Below, piece after piece: positions 54,401-63,098 of a stretch of 64,000 nt of DNA. Numbering within the stretch: position 1 is the first letter of the stretch; each line of letters starts with the position of its first letter. The notes under the pieces were generated by a model. It was given only the letters and a program-made list of their open reading frames with translations. It was not told the origin of the DNA and did no database searches. The DNA comes from Nemania diffusa (taxonomy: Eukaryota > Ascomycota > Sordariomycetes > Xylariales > Xylariaceae). Location of the stretch: contig JBBPUQ010000012.1 of assembly GCA_038501195.1 (NCBI GenBank), positions 156,761-220,760 on the forward strand, read 5' to 3'. A program made the position numbers and the translations under genes.

Positions 54401-56270
54401 GTATTTCCTGCTATATATACGTTATTAGAAGGAGCTGCTGCTTTTTGGATCAGGTACCCCAGAAAACGTATAGCATCAGAGTTGGGATTAGTGATAAGGG
54501 TTTTCTCTTCGTTTAGCGTCAAGTTAAGGGCTTGTAGGAACTGTGCGCACCTCTGTTTGATTTCGAGTGCGTCGCTTTTGGGTCCAATAATCGTGATTAT
54601 AAAGTCGTCTGCGTATCTTACATAATGCATACGCCTGTACTCTGGGTCCATAGGGTCTGATTGACCGATACCCCTAGCCACTTTGACTCCCGACTCATAA
54701 TACGCTTTGGAGTATGCCGGATTGGCTCTCCTGTATTTACCACGGTTGAATTCCCTAATATAATCCTCCATAAACTTATCAAATTCATGTAACAGTATGT
54801 TGGATAATAAGGGGCCAATAATAGCACCTTTAGGAGTTCCTATTGTGCTATATAGCTCGAGTTTTCCTTCCTCCTTAATGATCGCCTTAAGTAGGGTATT
54901 TACGAGACCGACGAATCTAGGGTCTCGGATTTTTCGATCAAGCAGTTTGATAATAACAGAGTGATCTATATTATCAAAGAAACCTTGTATGTCCCCTTCT
55001 ATTGCCCACGTGAACCCTGGGCTCCCGCTACGAATGTGTCTAAGAGCAGTGTGACACCCTCTTCCAGGTCGGAAGCCGTGTGAGTGCTTAGAGAATATGG
55101 GCTCGTATATAACCTGCAATACGGTTCTTACGACCTCCTGCACGATCCGATCATTGAAAGGGAGAATACCCAGAGGCCTTGGTTTCCCATTGGCCTTAGG
55201 GATGTATACCCTCTTGGTTATACCTACCTTATACTCCCCTGAGACAACACTGTCTCTCATCGATTCCAGTTTCCGTAAGGTCGTCCCATCAATAGTAACT
55301 CTATCAAACGAGGGAGTGTTGGACCCGGCAGATTGGGCCAGCTTAATGTACGCAATCTTTCACAGATCGATGTTGTTCAAAATTTGGAATAGTCTTTCAT
55401 TGATAAAGCTGGGGTCTTTCTTATTTCCGTTTCATAGCGACTCCATTCTTCTAGCAACCTTAGTATCCTTCCAAGACGGCGCTGAAGCCAGAGTCTTAGT
55501 AGAATATGACCGGGGTAAATTTACCCCAGTATTTAGCCCCCTTCCCATGGTATGAAATGGTACTACGAGGCCTCCGCCCCATAGGTGCCGCTGTATTAAT
55601 AGTCAGCGCGACTGGGTCGCCGCACCGCCATAGTAACTATGGTTGTGCTCCCTATGGTTCACCGGTATCACGAATTGCGGCTGATTATCTGCTTGCGATA
55701 ATCTTGTTCTGTTGAGTACTCTTTCCGATCTTTCCGGACTGACAGTCCGTGCAGCAAGCTTAGTTTCTAGTGTTGCACCTTCGTGACTGGTCGACACATG
55801 CTTGCGTGGTAGTAATATTTGAGCATATCCCACTGGTTTTGATGGCCCATACTGATCTCTGATTCACGAATAACCCATTATACTTGACAGAACCACCATC
55901 ACTTGAGAGGGTCCAAGGCTCGCTCGCTTCCAGTCCCTCCCTTTCAATACAGGCTATTGTCCTCTGATAAAGTTCGTTTACCAAAGTAAGTAATTGAGTG
56001 ATTCGCGTAGATGACTATTACGCGTCTTCATTGTTGAAGCAGAGCAATTCACAACCGAACGGTCGCCCCACGAAATCAAAATGACATAGAAAATACTACT
56101 AAAGCTAAAGCTAAATAAAATATATTATATCCAGCACTAAAACTATGCATAGATAACGCCCCACTTGTGGCTAAGCTGAACAAACTTATACTTGTGTACA
56201 TAGGTCAAGGTGAAGGGGATACAAGATGAAAAGGATGACTTTGAAAACTACTCCTCACTATCTGAGTCAT
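45374..56270 (-). CDS. cox3: cox3, cytochrome c oxidase subunit 3 (six exons)
   Basis: Core membrane subunit of complex IV. Exons: 56270-56069, 53428-53412, 50874-50761, 49448-49142, 45902-45790, 45430-45374. They total 810 nt, that is 269 codons plus TAA, the normal Cox3 length. The protein starts [20 protein letters not shown] and includes [80 protein letters not shown] and [10 protein letters not shown], ending [21 protein letters not shown] is Trp at several conserved positions. All group I junctions have exon T before and intron G at the end. The last exon is partly duplicated downstream (43945-44001). Confidence 0.92.
45431..45789 (-). mobile_element. cox3 intron 5, small ORF-less group I intron
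   Basis: 359 nt. Core blocks AGACCGTCGGTGG and CGCTACAGACTGG at 45483-45590 match those of the ORF-bearing introns at 18715, 22995 and 63667. Its ORF-like partner is outside, after the stop codon. Confidence 0.75.
45790..45902 (-). CDS. cox3: cox3 exon 5
   Basis: 113 nt coding [20 protein letters not shown] and [17 protein letters not shown]. Joins exon 4 inside the Leu codon (T|TA). Confidence 0.88.
46418..47650 (-). CDS. LAGLIDADG homing endonuclease in cox3 intron 4 (second ORF)
   Basis: About 410 codons, uninterrupted with four TGA as Trp. Motif 1 [16 protein letters not shown] at about 47540; motif 2 [16 protein letters not shown] at about 47100; domain ends [20 protein letters not shown] and [16 protein letters not shown]-terminal NUMOD1-like [20 protein letters not shown] ending 46418. 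No ATG precedes motif 1; the frame is open to about 47680, so the start is unknown. Confidence 0.8.
48141..49141 (-). CDS. LAGLIDADG homing endonuclease fused to cox3 exon 4
   Basis: The exon 4 frame continues through the splice site (GFHG then [18 protein letters not shown]) into a complete endonuclease. Motif 1 [16 protein letters not shown] about 49000; motif 2 [16 protein letters not shown] about 48520; ends [20 protein letters not shown] and MNSGRI. TGA is Trp at both motif starts. Expected to be made as an exon-intron fusion and cut free. Confidence 0.85.
49142..49448 (-). CDS. cox3: cox3 exon 4
   Basis: 307 nt, [17 protein letters not shown] through [20 protein letters not shown] to FYFSTGFHG plus one base of Leu. 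Confidence 0.9.
49449..50760 (-). mobile_element. cox3 intron 3, group I
   Basis: 1312 nt between FFH and SALTPT. Its 5' part (CCAAACTTCGGGGAAGTCC, CTTAGATCCGCGAT) resembles blocks in rnl at 28770-28990. Confidence 0.8.
49528..50619 (-). CDS. LAGLIDADG homing endonuclease of cox3 intron 3, intact
   Basis: 363 residues from the ATG at 50619 ([20 protein letters not shown]; this start overlaps conserved intron core). Motif 1 [16 protein letters not shown] about residue 76; motif 2 [16 protein letters not shown] about residue 233; ends [20 protein letters not shown] and [20 protein letters not shown]. Uninterrupted with TGA as Trp to the TAA at 49528. Confidence 0.85.
50761..50874 (-). CDS. cox3: cox3 exon 3
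   Basis: 114 nt, [20 protein letters not shown] to MAIFWAFFH. Joins exon 2 to give the conserved [13 protein letters not shown]. Confidence 0.88.
51070..52113 (-). CDS. LAGLIDADG homing endonuclease, second unit of cox3 intron 2
   Basis: About 347 codons opening [19 protein letters not shown], so it begins inside the exon 3 copy. Motif 1 [16 protein letters not shown] about residue 76; motif 2 [16 protein letters not shown] about 192; [17 protein letters not shown] between; C terminus [20 protein letters not shown] then [10 protein letters not shown]. Intact with TGA as Trp. Confidence 0.82.
52405..53400 (-). CDS. LAGLIDADG homing endonuclease, first unit of cox3 intron 2
   Basis: About 330 codons, open with TGA as Trp. 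Motif 1 [16 protein letters not shown] at about 53225; [20 protein letters not shown]; motif 2 [16 protein letters not shown] at about 52850; C terminus [20 protein letters not shown] plus an Ala/Glu/Gln repeat tail ([10 protein letters not shown]). Similar in layout to the second unit's enzyme. No ATG before motif 1. Confidence 0.78.
53412..53428 (-). CDS. cox3: cox3 exon 2 (17-nt micro-exon)
   Basis: Seventeen bases, ATATTATAACTGAGGGT, which with the last G of exon 1 encode DIITEG. The preceding intron ends CAC, a group II 3' end; the next begins after T. Confidence 0.82.
53429..56068 (-). mobile_element. cox3 intron 1, group II with RT/HNH gene
   Basis: 2640 nt. The 5' end GGGCGACCG follows exon 1; domain V at about 53467-53508 shows GAGCCGTGATGATGG, loop GTGA and CCATCTCGTCCGGTTC; the 3' end is CCAC. 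Confidence 0.8.
53540..55875 (-). pseudogene. Group II intron RT-maturase-HNH protein with one frameshift
   Basis: Full-length reverse transcriptase: RT-0/1 ([17 protein letters not shown]), [54 protein letters not shown], the catalytic [12 protein letters not shown] and a thumb/maturase domain ([20 protein letters not shown]). The C terminus is an HNH nuclease: [17 protein letters not shown]...[14 protein letters not shown] is Trp many times. The frame is open from about 55875 with a good internal ATG at 55548. At about 54405, in GCAGGAAATACGG, one base seems missing; upstream ends [15 protein letters not shown] and downstream resumes [19 protein letters not shown]. If real, the maturase and HNH domains are cut off from the RT. 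Confidence 0.8.
56069..56270 (-). CDS. cox3: cox3 exon 1
   Basis: 202 nt from the ATG at 56270: [20 protein letters not shown] to FSMSFWFR plus the G of Asp. Confidence 0.92.
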
Positions 56271-56333
56271 TTTTTATTAGGGGTTATTTTTTATTATACA
56301 TAGTATGTAATTTAAAAATAAAATGACTCTTAT

Positions 56334-56406
56334 TAAGAGATAGGTGACTTGAACACCTAACCTTCCGTGTGTAAAACAGGTTGCTTCTACCATTGAGCAA
56401 TCTCTC
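56334..56406 (-). tRNA. trnV: tRNA-Val (TAC), copy with an irregular D arm
   Basis: Acceptor GAGAGAT/ATCTCTT, anticodon loop TTTACAC, T arm AGGTG-TTCAAGT-CACCT. The D arm (GCTCAATGGTAGAAGC) has an extra base. It is the parent type of the AAC copies. Confidence 0.65.
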
Positions 56407-56437
56407 GAAATATAAAATTAGTAAAGTAACTTATATG

Positions 56438-56512
56438 TAAGAAATAAGAGAATCGAACTCCCAACAATCTGTGTGTTAAACAGCCGCCGCTCTACCATTG
56501 AGCTAATTTCTT
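56438..56512 (-). tRNA. tRNA-Val-like with anticodon AAC
   Basis: Acceptor AAGAAAT/ATTTCTT is perfect, D arm GCTCAATGGTAGAGC, anticodon loop TTAACAC, T loop TTCGATT. Differs from the neighbouring TAC tRNA at position 34. Good pairing suggests it could be expressed. Confidence 0.55.
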
Positions 56513-56589
56513 TATTATTTTATGAAAAAAAAAATAAATATGAATAATATATTTTTTTATAGGTAAAAACTTTTTAAGTGATCTCAATT

Positions 56590-57395
56590 AAAAAAGGTTC
56601 TACGCGTATTCATATAATTTATTATAGCTTTAACTTATAGAATTTCTTTTTCAGTTAATCTTTTACTTAAATAATTTAGTCCTTTTAAAAACCATAAGTA
56701 TTCAAGGTATTTACTACTCATTACAGGAAACTTATCAAAATAAGACTTCACTAAATAATGTTTACTGTTTGCTTGTGCAACTAAAGCTATTAAATTCCCT
56801 CTTTTAGATTGAAGGTTACATTCAAAATAATTAGCTATTTCAGTCATAAAGGGTACACAAGATAAATCCAAAGCCTTATCTATTTTTCTTTATGAAAGTG
56901 TATAACACACATATTACTCTTAATTTACTAGTATTACTTACACTTATGTGAAAACACCCTTCACTATCAGTCATTCCTGCTAGTAAAGCATTAGAATTGA
57001 TATTGCTTTTATCTAAAGGTAATTTATTTATATTTAAATTGTATTTTAAATTAAGATAGTCAATAGCTTTATATAAGTATATTATTTTGGGAGTACGAAA
57101 CTTACCGTTCACTAAATTAATTAATTTCAATAGAGTGGACAAATCAGAAATAGTATATCTGAAAGCATTGGTGGTTTTTATTTTATAAAAACCCCCTCCA
57201 CCTAAAATACCTTTAATGTGCGTATATAGATTTATTTATTTCATATGAAAAGTAAACATTATTTTAGGGTTATTCATACGACCGTCGTTACCTTTTAGGT
57301 GTTTTTGCGTTCATATGTTATCATCCCCTTCAATTAAACCAGCCAAGTAAGAACCTAATTCTAAATATTTTAATTCCATATCATTTTTATTCATT
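56590..57395 (-). pseudogene. LAGLIDADG endonuclease remnant upstream of cox3
   Basis: A decayed relative of the cox3 intron 2 enzymes: [14 protein letters not shown] (motif 1, about 57340), [38 protein letters not shown] (motif 2, about 56960), MSSKYLEYLWFLKGLNYLSK. Stops and frameshifts interrupt it at about 57240, 56876 and 56637. It lies outside any cox3 intron. Confidence 0.7.
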
Positions 57396-57433
57396 TTTAA
57401 TTAATGTATATATTAAATGGTTCGTTTTAACCT

Positions 57434-57500
57434 AAACAACCTTTCGGATTTGAACCGATTTACTACTAAGGACACCTAGTAATATAGCCTTGTGGTTGTT
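57434..57500 (-). tRNA. tRNA-like with reduced D arm, possibly tRNA-Asp (GTC)
   Basis: Acceptor AACAACC/GGTTGTT, anticodon stem TACTA/TAGTA with an 8-nt loop GGTGTCCT, T loop TTCAAAT. Only about 12 nt separate acceptor and anticodon stem, too few for a normal D arm. A related sequence is at 60769-60835. Confidence 0.4.
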
Positions 57501-57817
57501 AATAAATATTTAATATATTTATTAAAAATAAAATAAACTATTTATTTTATTTTATTTACTAGAAACTCACTGCGTATTAACAGGTAGATAAATATCTACT
57601 TTTAGGTAAAACATCAAAACTATTTAACTTCATAATAGATTTGTAATTATCCCCCTTAAGAGCTAGTAAATAGAAAAAAAAAAATCTTAATTCTAATGTA
57701 CTCATTACATGGGATTTTTGATCTTTTTTTTTTTTATTTAATTAATATACTATATTTTAATAATACAAGTCCTTGACGGTAAAATTTTGAATTTATTTTA
57801 CCGCTTAAGGCTCAAGC

Positions 57818-58495
57818 TCACGGATATTTTAGAAAATTATATTTATCTTTATATAATTTTCCTGTTTTTATGTACCTAATTAAAGTACTTTCTGGTATAT
57901 CATAAGCTTTAGACATTTGCTTAGCACTGTCTAATATCTTTATTAACTTATTTTTATAATTATAAATTCCTAATTTATAATTATAAAAAAATCCTTTAGC
58001 TTTTAAGGTTTTAATAACACTCGTTTTAATTTTGAGTTTAGTTTCATTTGTAAGATGTTTACCATACATATGATTCTTAATACCCGTTCTATTAATACTC
58101 ATTTTTAATTTAGATTCATAAGAATGCTTGTATCCTAAAGATGAGTTTGCTATTTTACATATATTGTATTCAGGCTTCAAGCTATCAATATAATACTGTT
58201 CTCTTTTTATTAAAAGGTTAGGTTCACAATATTCTAATATATCTAAACTAAAATTAGATAATTTATATTTAAGTATAGCGTTCTTTATATAACTGCAGCC
58301 TCGAATATTTTTTTCATTTATACAAAAATAATTAGAGAATCTTCTGTTGAATTTTACAGAAGACCCCACATAACTCTTATTATTAATTTTATTAATTCAT
58401 CTATAAATTCCGCTTTTATTTTTATTATCTTTAAAGATAATAGTTTTAAGTTCACTTACTTTAAAATAAGATTTAAATGGTATCGCCTTGTACAT
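57818..58495 (-). CDS. GIY-YIG homing endonuclease inserted in ORF A''
   Basis: 225 residues from the ATG at 58495. SGIYRWINKINNKSYVGSS, RRFSNYFCINEK, FSLDILEYCEPNLLIKREQY, SLKPEYNICKIANSSLGYKH; one NUMOD3-like motif (NHMYGKHLTNETKLKI) and one NUMOD1 unit (SAKQMSKAYDIPESTLIRYI). It is a shorter version of the 37130-38110 protein, lacking the central repeats. Intact with TGA as Trp. Confidence 0.82.
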
Positions 58496-58504
58496 TTATT
58501 TTTA

Positions 58505-58590
58505 TTTATTTATTATAAAATGGAACGTAATTTCCTTATATTATAAAATGGAACGTAATTTCCTTATATTATAAAATGGAACGTAATTTC
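58505..58590. repeat. Three tandem copies of a 27-bp unit
   Basis: Each unit reads ATTATAAAATGGAACGTAATTTCC. Similar single copies (AAATGAAACGTTATTTCC, AAATGAGACGTAATTCTC) lie just upstream of module ORFs C (about 36430) and A (about 34415, 59258), so the unit may be a leader or promoter-like element. Confidence 0.65.
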
Positions 58591-58596
58591 CTCATC

Positions 58597-58667
58597 TACA
58601 ACCGATCGGATTCGAACCGATATACTCTGTGTGTAAGACAGCAATCTTACCTTTAAATGACAGTCGC
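58597..58667 (-). tRNA. trnV: tRNA-Val (TAC)
   Basis: Acceptor GCGACTG/CGGTTGT, D stem ATTT/AGAT, anticodon stem GCTGT/ACAGA with loop CTTACAC, T arm ATCGG-TTCGAAT-CCGAT. Well formed, and carried inside the insertion that splits ORF A''. Confidence 0.8.
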
Positions 58668-59335
58668 TCCCTAACTAGGTTTAAACCTTCCGACCCTATA
58701 GAACTTAATATAGTACTTATATCTGAATAAGTACTATCTCTAAAAATATATAAAGTTTTCTTATTTAAAATAAAAAAACGCGCGGGATTTTCATTCAACA
58801 TTTTTATAAAATAGTGAATACCCATTTCAACGTAAGTAACTGAAATTCCTTCTTTTATTTGAAAGACTTCTTCTTTTAAATCTTCCCATAGATTTATAGA
58901 CAAAACTACAGTAGAAGTAAATCCTAAATGTCTTAGATTAAGATATAATTCACCTAATTTAAAGAATTCGATGCTACTAAATACCATCATTTTTCCTATA
59001 GCGTTTATGGGTTTATTATGCTTAGTCATAAGTGCGCTTTTATTTACTGTGGATACTAAGAGCGTATCCGTAGGGCCAATAGAAAATGTAAATTCATTAA
59101 TATCATACACATCTTCTCTAAGAGAAGGTGTATGCATTATTTCTCTTTCAAGTTCGTTAATTACAGCAGTTCTGGGAGTATTGCTTACACGGCGGTTTAA
59201 GTAGCATATTTAAAATTATTTGATTATTTTTCATGTATTTGTATTTGTGTTATTAAAAAAAATGAGACGATTATTCTCTATGTTTATCTGTACCCTCCCT
59301 GCCTAATATTTTTCAATATTCCCTCTGTATTGTTA

Positions 59336-59890
59336 CTTAACTACGTTGTAATATTTCTTTTATACTTATTAATCATTTAACTAGCTCTATATCATATTCT
59401 ACTAATTTTAATTTATAGTTATTTTCTAATTTTAATATGCATTCTTCCTGTATTTTTAACTTTAAGTCCAATACTTTTAAAATAGTCGATTGAACTTCAA
59501 TATCCTTATTTTCAACATTGTAACAACCGTAACCGGAGTTTATTAAGGAATAGTTGTTACCTTTAGGTACAGTGTAACCTGTTTCAGTATTAATTAAAAA
59601 TTTGACAAATCGGATATATAAATTATCACTAGGTAAACTAAGGATATTAAAATTATTTATGCAAATATTTAACATATAATTATTAATGTCCTGATTAAGA
59701 TGCGAAAATTGTAATTCTCCCGCTCCTTCTGATTGTCAGCTAGAAAAAAAAAAGCAAACACTGCTCAGGGTACGCAACAAGAATAAATAAAAGCATTGTA
59801 ACAGTGTAACTATAAATAAAGATAATATAATCTTTATTTAATCTTTTTGCTGCAAAGCTCATAGCTAAATACTTATTTATATAATACATA
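59336..59890 (-). pseudogene. Module ORF B'', frameshifted
   Basis: The start MYYINKYLAMSFAAKRLNKD and membrane segment are followed by a stop at about 59745; the remainder (MLNICINNFNILSLPSDNLY ... VEYDIELVKWLISIKEILQR) matches ORF B in another frame. Confidence 0.7.
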
Positions 59891-60046
59891 ACTTACTAAT
59901 TCTTTAAATAAAATGCCCCTAGGTTAGATTGGGCTGTATCTTTATCTTCCTAAATATATGTATCTAAGGCAAAAATACCTAGTTCATTTTCATCTATATC
60001 CAAAATCCCTAAGATAAATCTATTTTTCCTTGTGTCTAAGTTGTAC

Positions 60047-60655
60047 AGCAGACTTACGTCCTCTTATCTATACTTTTTAGATTCATAATAACGAACTACA
60101 TCTCTCCCACCTTTTCTTCAGCCACCTACTTCTACGTAACTCTTTCCATTTAAGCTAAAAAACCTAGATAAATCATTCTTTACAGCAGACTTATGTCCTT
60201 TTATTTACTCTAATCTTATGTAATGTTTCTCTTCTGCTCTATTTCTGATTCACTCCTTTTCTATATTAATATTCATCTTTTTTTTTCTGCGTGAACCCTG
60301 TGGGTTTTAAAACCATTTCTTATTTTATCCGTAAATTTTAAATTGTCTGTACTAACATAAAAACGATTTTCTATTTTCTATATTTCTCGTAAATTCTTCA
60401 TAATCTCTTAAATTTTGTTGTGAATAATCAGGACGAGTTCCTATAGTTGAATGAGTTGTACCATTAGTAAAATTACTATAAACACTTGAATCATTCGAGT
60501 TACGAGGAAGATATTGTAAATTAGAACTTCTTAATTAATTGCGAGTTTCAGTTTGACTATCCACGGCTGGGCCTACTTGGGCTCAAATAGCTCATTCTTG
60601 TTCAGGTAAATTACTGCTTCGCTGAGGTAAATGATTTTGTGATTGAAAAAGTATA
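60047..60655 (-). pseudogene. Module ORF C'', C-terminal part with stops
   Basis: Matches ORF C from its Gln-rich linker (LPEQEWAIWAQVGPAVDSQT) to GGRDVVRYYESK, with at least two in-frame stops and indels. The membrane part is missing: the 5' side joins a nad6 3'-end copy. Confidence 0.7.
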
Positions 60656-60748
60656 TTTAGGTTTTATTGTTATAACTATTGCACCTACCATTACTAATAA
60701 TAATATAAAACTAGCTAATATTAATCACATATTATAATTAGTGTTCAT
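60655..60748 (-). pseudogene. Displaced nad6 3' end, copy 3
   Basis: Encodes YNMWLILASFILLLVMVGAI then VITIKPK, the conserved end of ND6, not joined to the rest of nad6. The frame runs into the ORF C'' fragment (YTFSITKSF) before stopping. Confidence 0.75.
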
Positions 60749-60768
60749 ATACGGCTTCGTATTAACCT

Positions 60769-60835
60769 AAACAACTTTTAGGAATTGAATCGATTAATTA
60801 CTAAGTATACCTAGTAATCTCACCTTAAGGTTGTT
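60769..60835 (-). pseudogene. Second copy of the reduced-D-arm tRNA-like sequence
   Basis: Same layout as 57434-57500 (TTACTAGGTATACTTAGTAA), with a changed loop (GGTATACT) and a mismatch in the acceptor. Confidence 0.45.
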
Positions 60836-61070
60836 TGAACTTCCCTCTATACCCTCTCCTCATTAAATAATTACATAAATAATGTTATTATTTAATTACT
60901 TTTATAATATTAAAAAGTTGATAATTAATTAATATTATAAACCAAATTATATATGTAATTTATATCCTTATTAAATTTTTATATCTTATTTATTAGTGTT
61001 GTATGGACATTGCAAACTCTAATAAACAAGAGCCATGTAGTTAATTAAAAGGGGGTTAACTAATTACTTT
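60836..61070. other. AT-rich spacer
   Basis: No gene seen between the tRNA-like sequence and the endonuclease remnant. Confidence 0.4.
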
Positions 61071-61074
61071 TACG

Positions 61075-62040
61075 ACCCCTATTCATATTTTCTTTAATAA
61101 TACAAATTTCATTATAACCTTATTCTGTTAAATGAATTTTGTTTTGTATTAGCTTTGAAACCTTACAGAAATCCAAGAAATCATTATATTTATTACCCTG
61201 AATAGGATAATTATAAAAAAAAGTAATAATCTTATTTTGAATATCTGAAGAACTGGTTACTCTTATATCTATAGCATCTTTACGGCTAGCAATATTTCCG
61301 CAGCATAAATAATCCTTAATATTTTCCATTAATTGTTTATCTCTAACATGTTGAGTTAGAGTAAAAATTAATTTTGCAGCTAAACCTAGTTTGGTTTTAG
61401 ATTTGTAAGTTTGAATAAGAAAGCTACCTTCTCCTGAAGTAAATCCAGATACTCAATAAAGAGAGGGTATTATAGAATCAGTAATTAATGGTTTTTTAAT
61501 TAAAGAGATATTAGGAAACGCTTCTTTTAATGTTAAAGGTAGACCTTTATTAATTAGCGCCTTAATTTCAACAAATTTTATTAAACCTTCTTGTGTTAAA
61601 TGCTCTTTGGATTTTATTATTTAAAATGCTTTTTTAAATAATAAAAAAATCCGCGAACTTTTGAGAAATTAAAGGAAATTTCTCAAAATGATCTATCAGT
61701 TTAGTTAAATCTTTTTCAGATGTAACAGTATATTGAATTAAATCAGAATTTTGAAAGCCTATATCACCAACTCCAAAGAAATTTTTTATTTCTACCAGTA
61801 AAGCTTTGTCTTTTACATGTAGACCTAAAGAAAAAATAAAAATAGCTTTAATTCGTCAACCTGTATTATATTTAGGGTTTTTAAGAATACTTAAAGTAAA
61901 ACAACCCTCAGCATCAGTAAATCCTGTAACAAATCAAGGTGTTAGTTTTAAATTATTCTAATTTATTACTCGAGGTGAAGCCAAAATAGAATAAGATCTT
62001 TTTGAAGTCTTTATATAGCTAAATGGTCTGTTTTTACAGT
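61075..62040 (-). pseudogene. LAGLIDADG endonuclease cassette 2 after nad6, decayed
   Basis: Motif 1 [17 protein letters not shown] at about 61930 and motif 2 WVSGFTSGEGSFLIQT at about 61450 are kept, with LITFFYNYPIQGNKYND-like C-terminal domain parts. Stops lie before motif 1, at FFII (about 61625), in the linker and in HLTE-GYNEI (about 61118). Confidence 0.75.
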
Positions 62041-62048
62041 AACTCTGG

Positions 62049-62093
62049 CTAATTATTACTCGTATTAGGCTTAATTGTAATTACAATTGCTCC
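62049..62093 (-). pseudogene. Displaced nad6 3' end, copy 2
   Basis: Encodes GAIVITIKPNTSNN and TAG, nearly the same as the end of the current nad6 (GSIVITIKPNTRNSS). It lies 40 nt after the first cassette's endonuclease stop. Confidence 0.75.
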
Positions 62094-62134
62094 CTTTTTT
62101 AACCTAGATTTGAGTTTATGATATTTATTATAAA

Positions 62135-63098
62135 TTAAATTATATAATCTTTTCTTCCAGTATTCATTCCAGATTTTAGTACTTTTATTTTTGCTATTCC
62201 TTCTTCAGTTAAATGTGCTTTTTCTTTTATTAAATCACATGCTTTACAAAAATCTTTGAAATTTAATAATTTACTACTTTGTAAAGGGTAATTAATAAAA
62301 AAAGGTATTACCTTTTCATATACTGTTTGAAAATTATCTGTTCTTATTCTAACTACATCTCCAGATTTTTCCTCTCTTAATACACCAAAACCTAAAAATT
62401 CTATAATCAATTGAAATAATAATAAATCTCTGGAATGTTGCGTAAGACTAAATGCTGATGTAACTCAATAACCATTTTTACTTCTATTCGATCTAACGTT
62501 AAGATAGAAACACCCTTCTCCATCTGTAAATCCTACTACTCATTCAGGAGTTATATTTTCTTTAGTTAAATATAGCAATATAGGTTCATCTATTTCTATT
62601 AAAGGATCAGTGTAAGAAACTATTGACGTTTTTTTATTCATATTAGCTCTAATACTTACAATTCTTCCTAACCCTTCCTGGGTTAAATGTTTTTTATCTA
62701 TCATTAACTCTATAATTTCTTTAAAATAGAAAAAATTTAATCTTTTTATGGTTAATAAAGAATAATTATCAAAATGGGGTATAATTACAGCTAATAGATC
62801 TTTTATAGAATTTACAGCAAATACAGCATGACCTTTATTTTTTACTTCATAAATACTTCCAACACCAAAGAATTCTTTAATTCTATGTAATAGATCAATA
62901 TCTCTAACATGTAGTTCTATAGCAAATCTAGGGACTATTTGTCAACCTGTTTTATTATTTTTAGCTTTACCTATAGATACTGAAAAAGATGCTTCACCAT
63001 CACAGAATCCTGTTACTCAATTAGGATGTAATGTTAAATTTTTAGCATTAGTACTATAAGATCTAGTATTAAATGATAAATTTATATGTTTATTACTT
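62135..63098 (-). CDS. LAGLIDADG endonuclease cassette 1 after nad6, intact
   Basis: About 320 codons, uninterrupted with TGA as Trp. Motif 1 WVTGFCDGEASFSVSI at about 63000; motif 2 [16 protein letters not shown] at about 62540; domain ends KKHLTQEGLGRIVSIRANMN and KAHLTEEGIAKIKVLKSGMN. The frame overlaps the end of nad6 in another phase (IVVKSNKHINLSFNTRSYST), so there is no room for an intron between. Start codon unclear. Confidence 0.8.

Larger units (their letters stand above)
57600..59205 (-). pseudogene. Module ORF A'', split by a 940-bp insertion
   Basis: Very close to ORF A. The 5' part (59205-58675) runs from NTPRTAVINELEREIMHTPS to SSIGSEGLNLV; the 3' part (57728-57600) has QKSHVMSTLELRFFFYLLAL and the end. 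Between them lie a GIY-YIG ORF, a triple repeat and tRNA-Val, which copy 1 lacks. As in copy 1, the ATG frame (MKNNQIILNMLLKPP) is one base off the main frame. Confidence 0.75.

Noticed and set aside
54230..54625. Plus-strand frames opposite the cox3 intron 1 reverse transcriptase
   Set aside because: Shadows of the RT reading frame, which has clear catalytic motifs.
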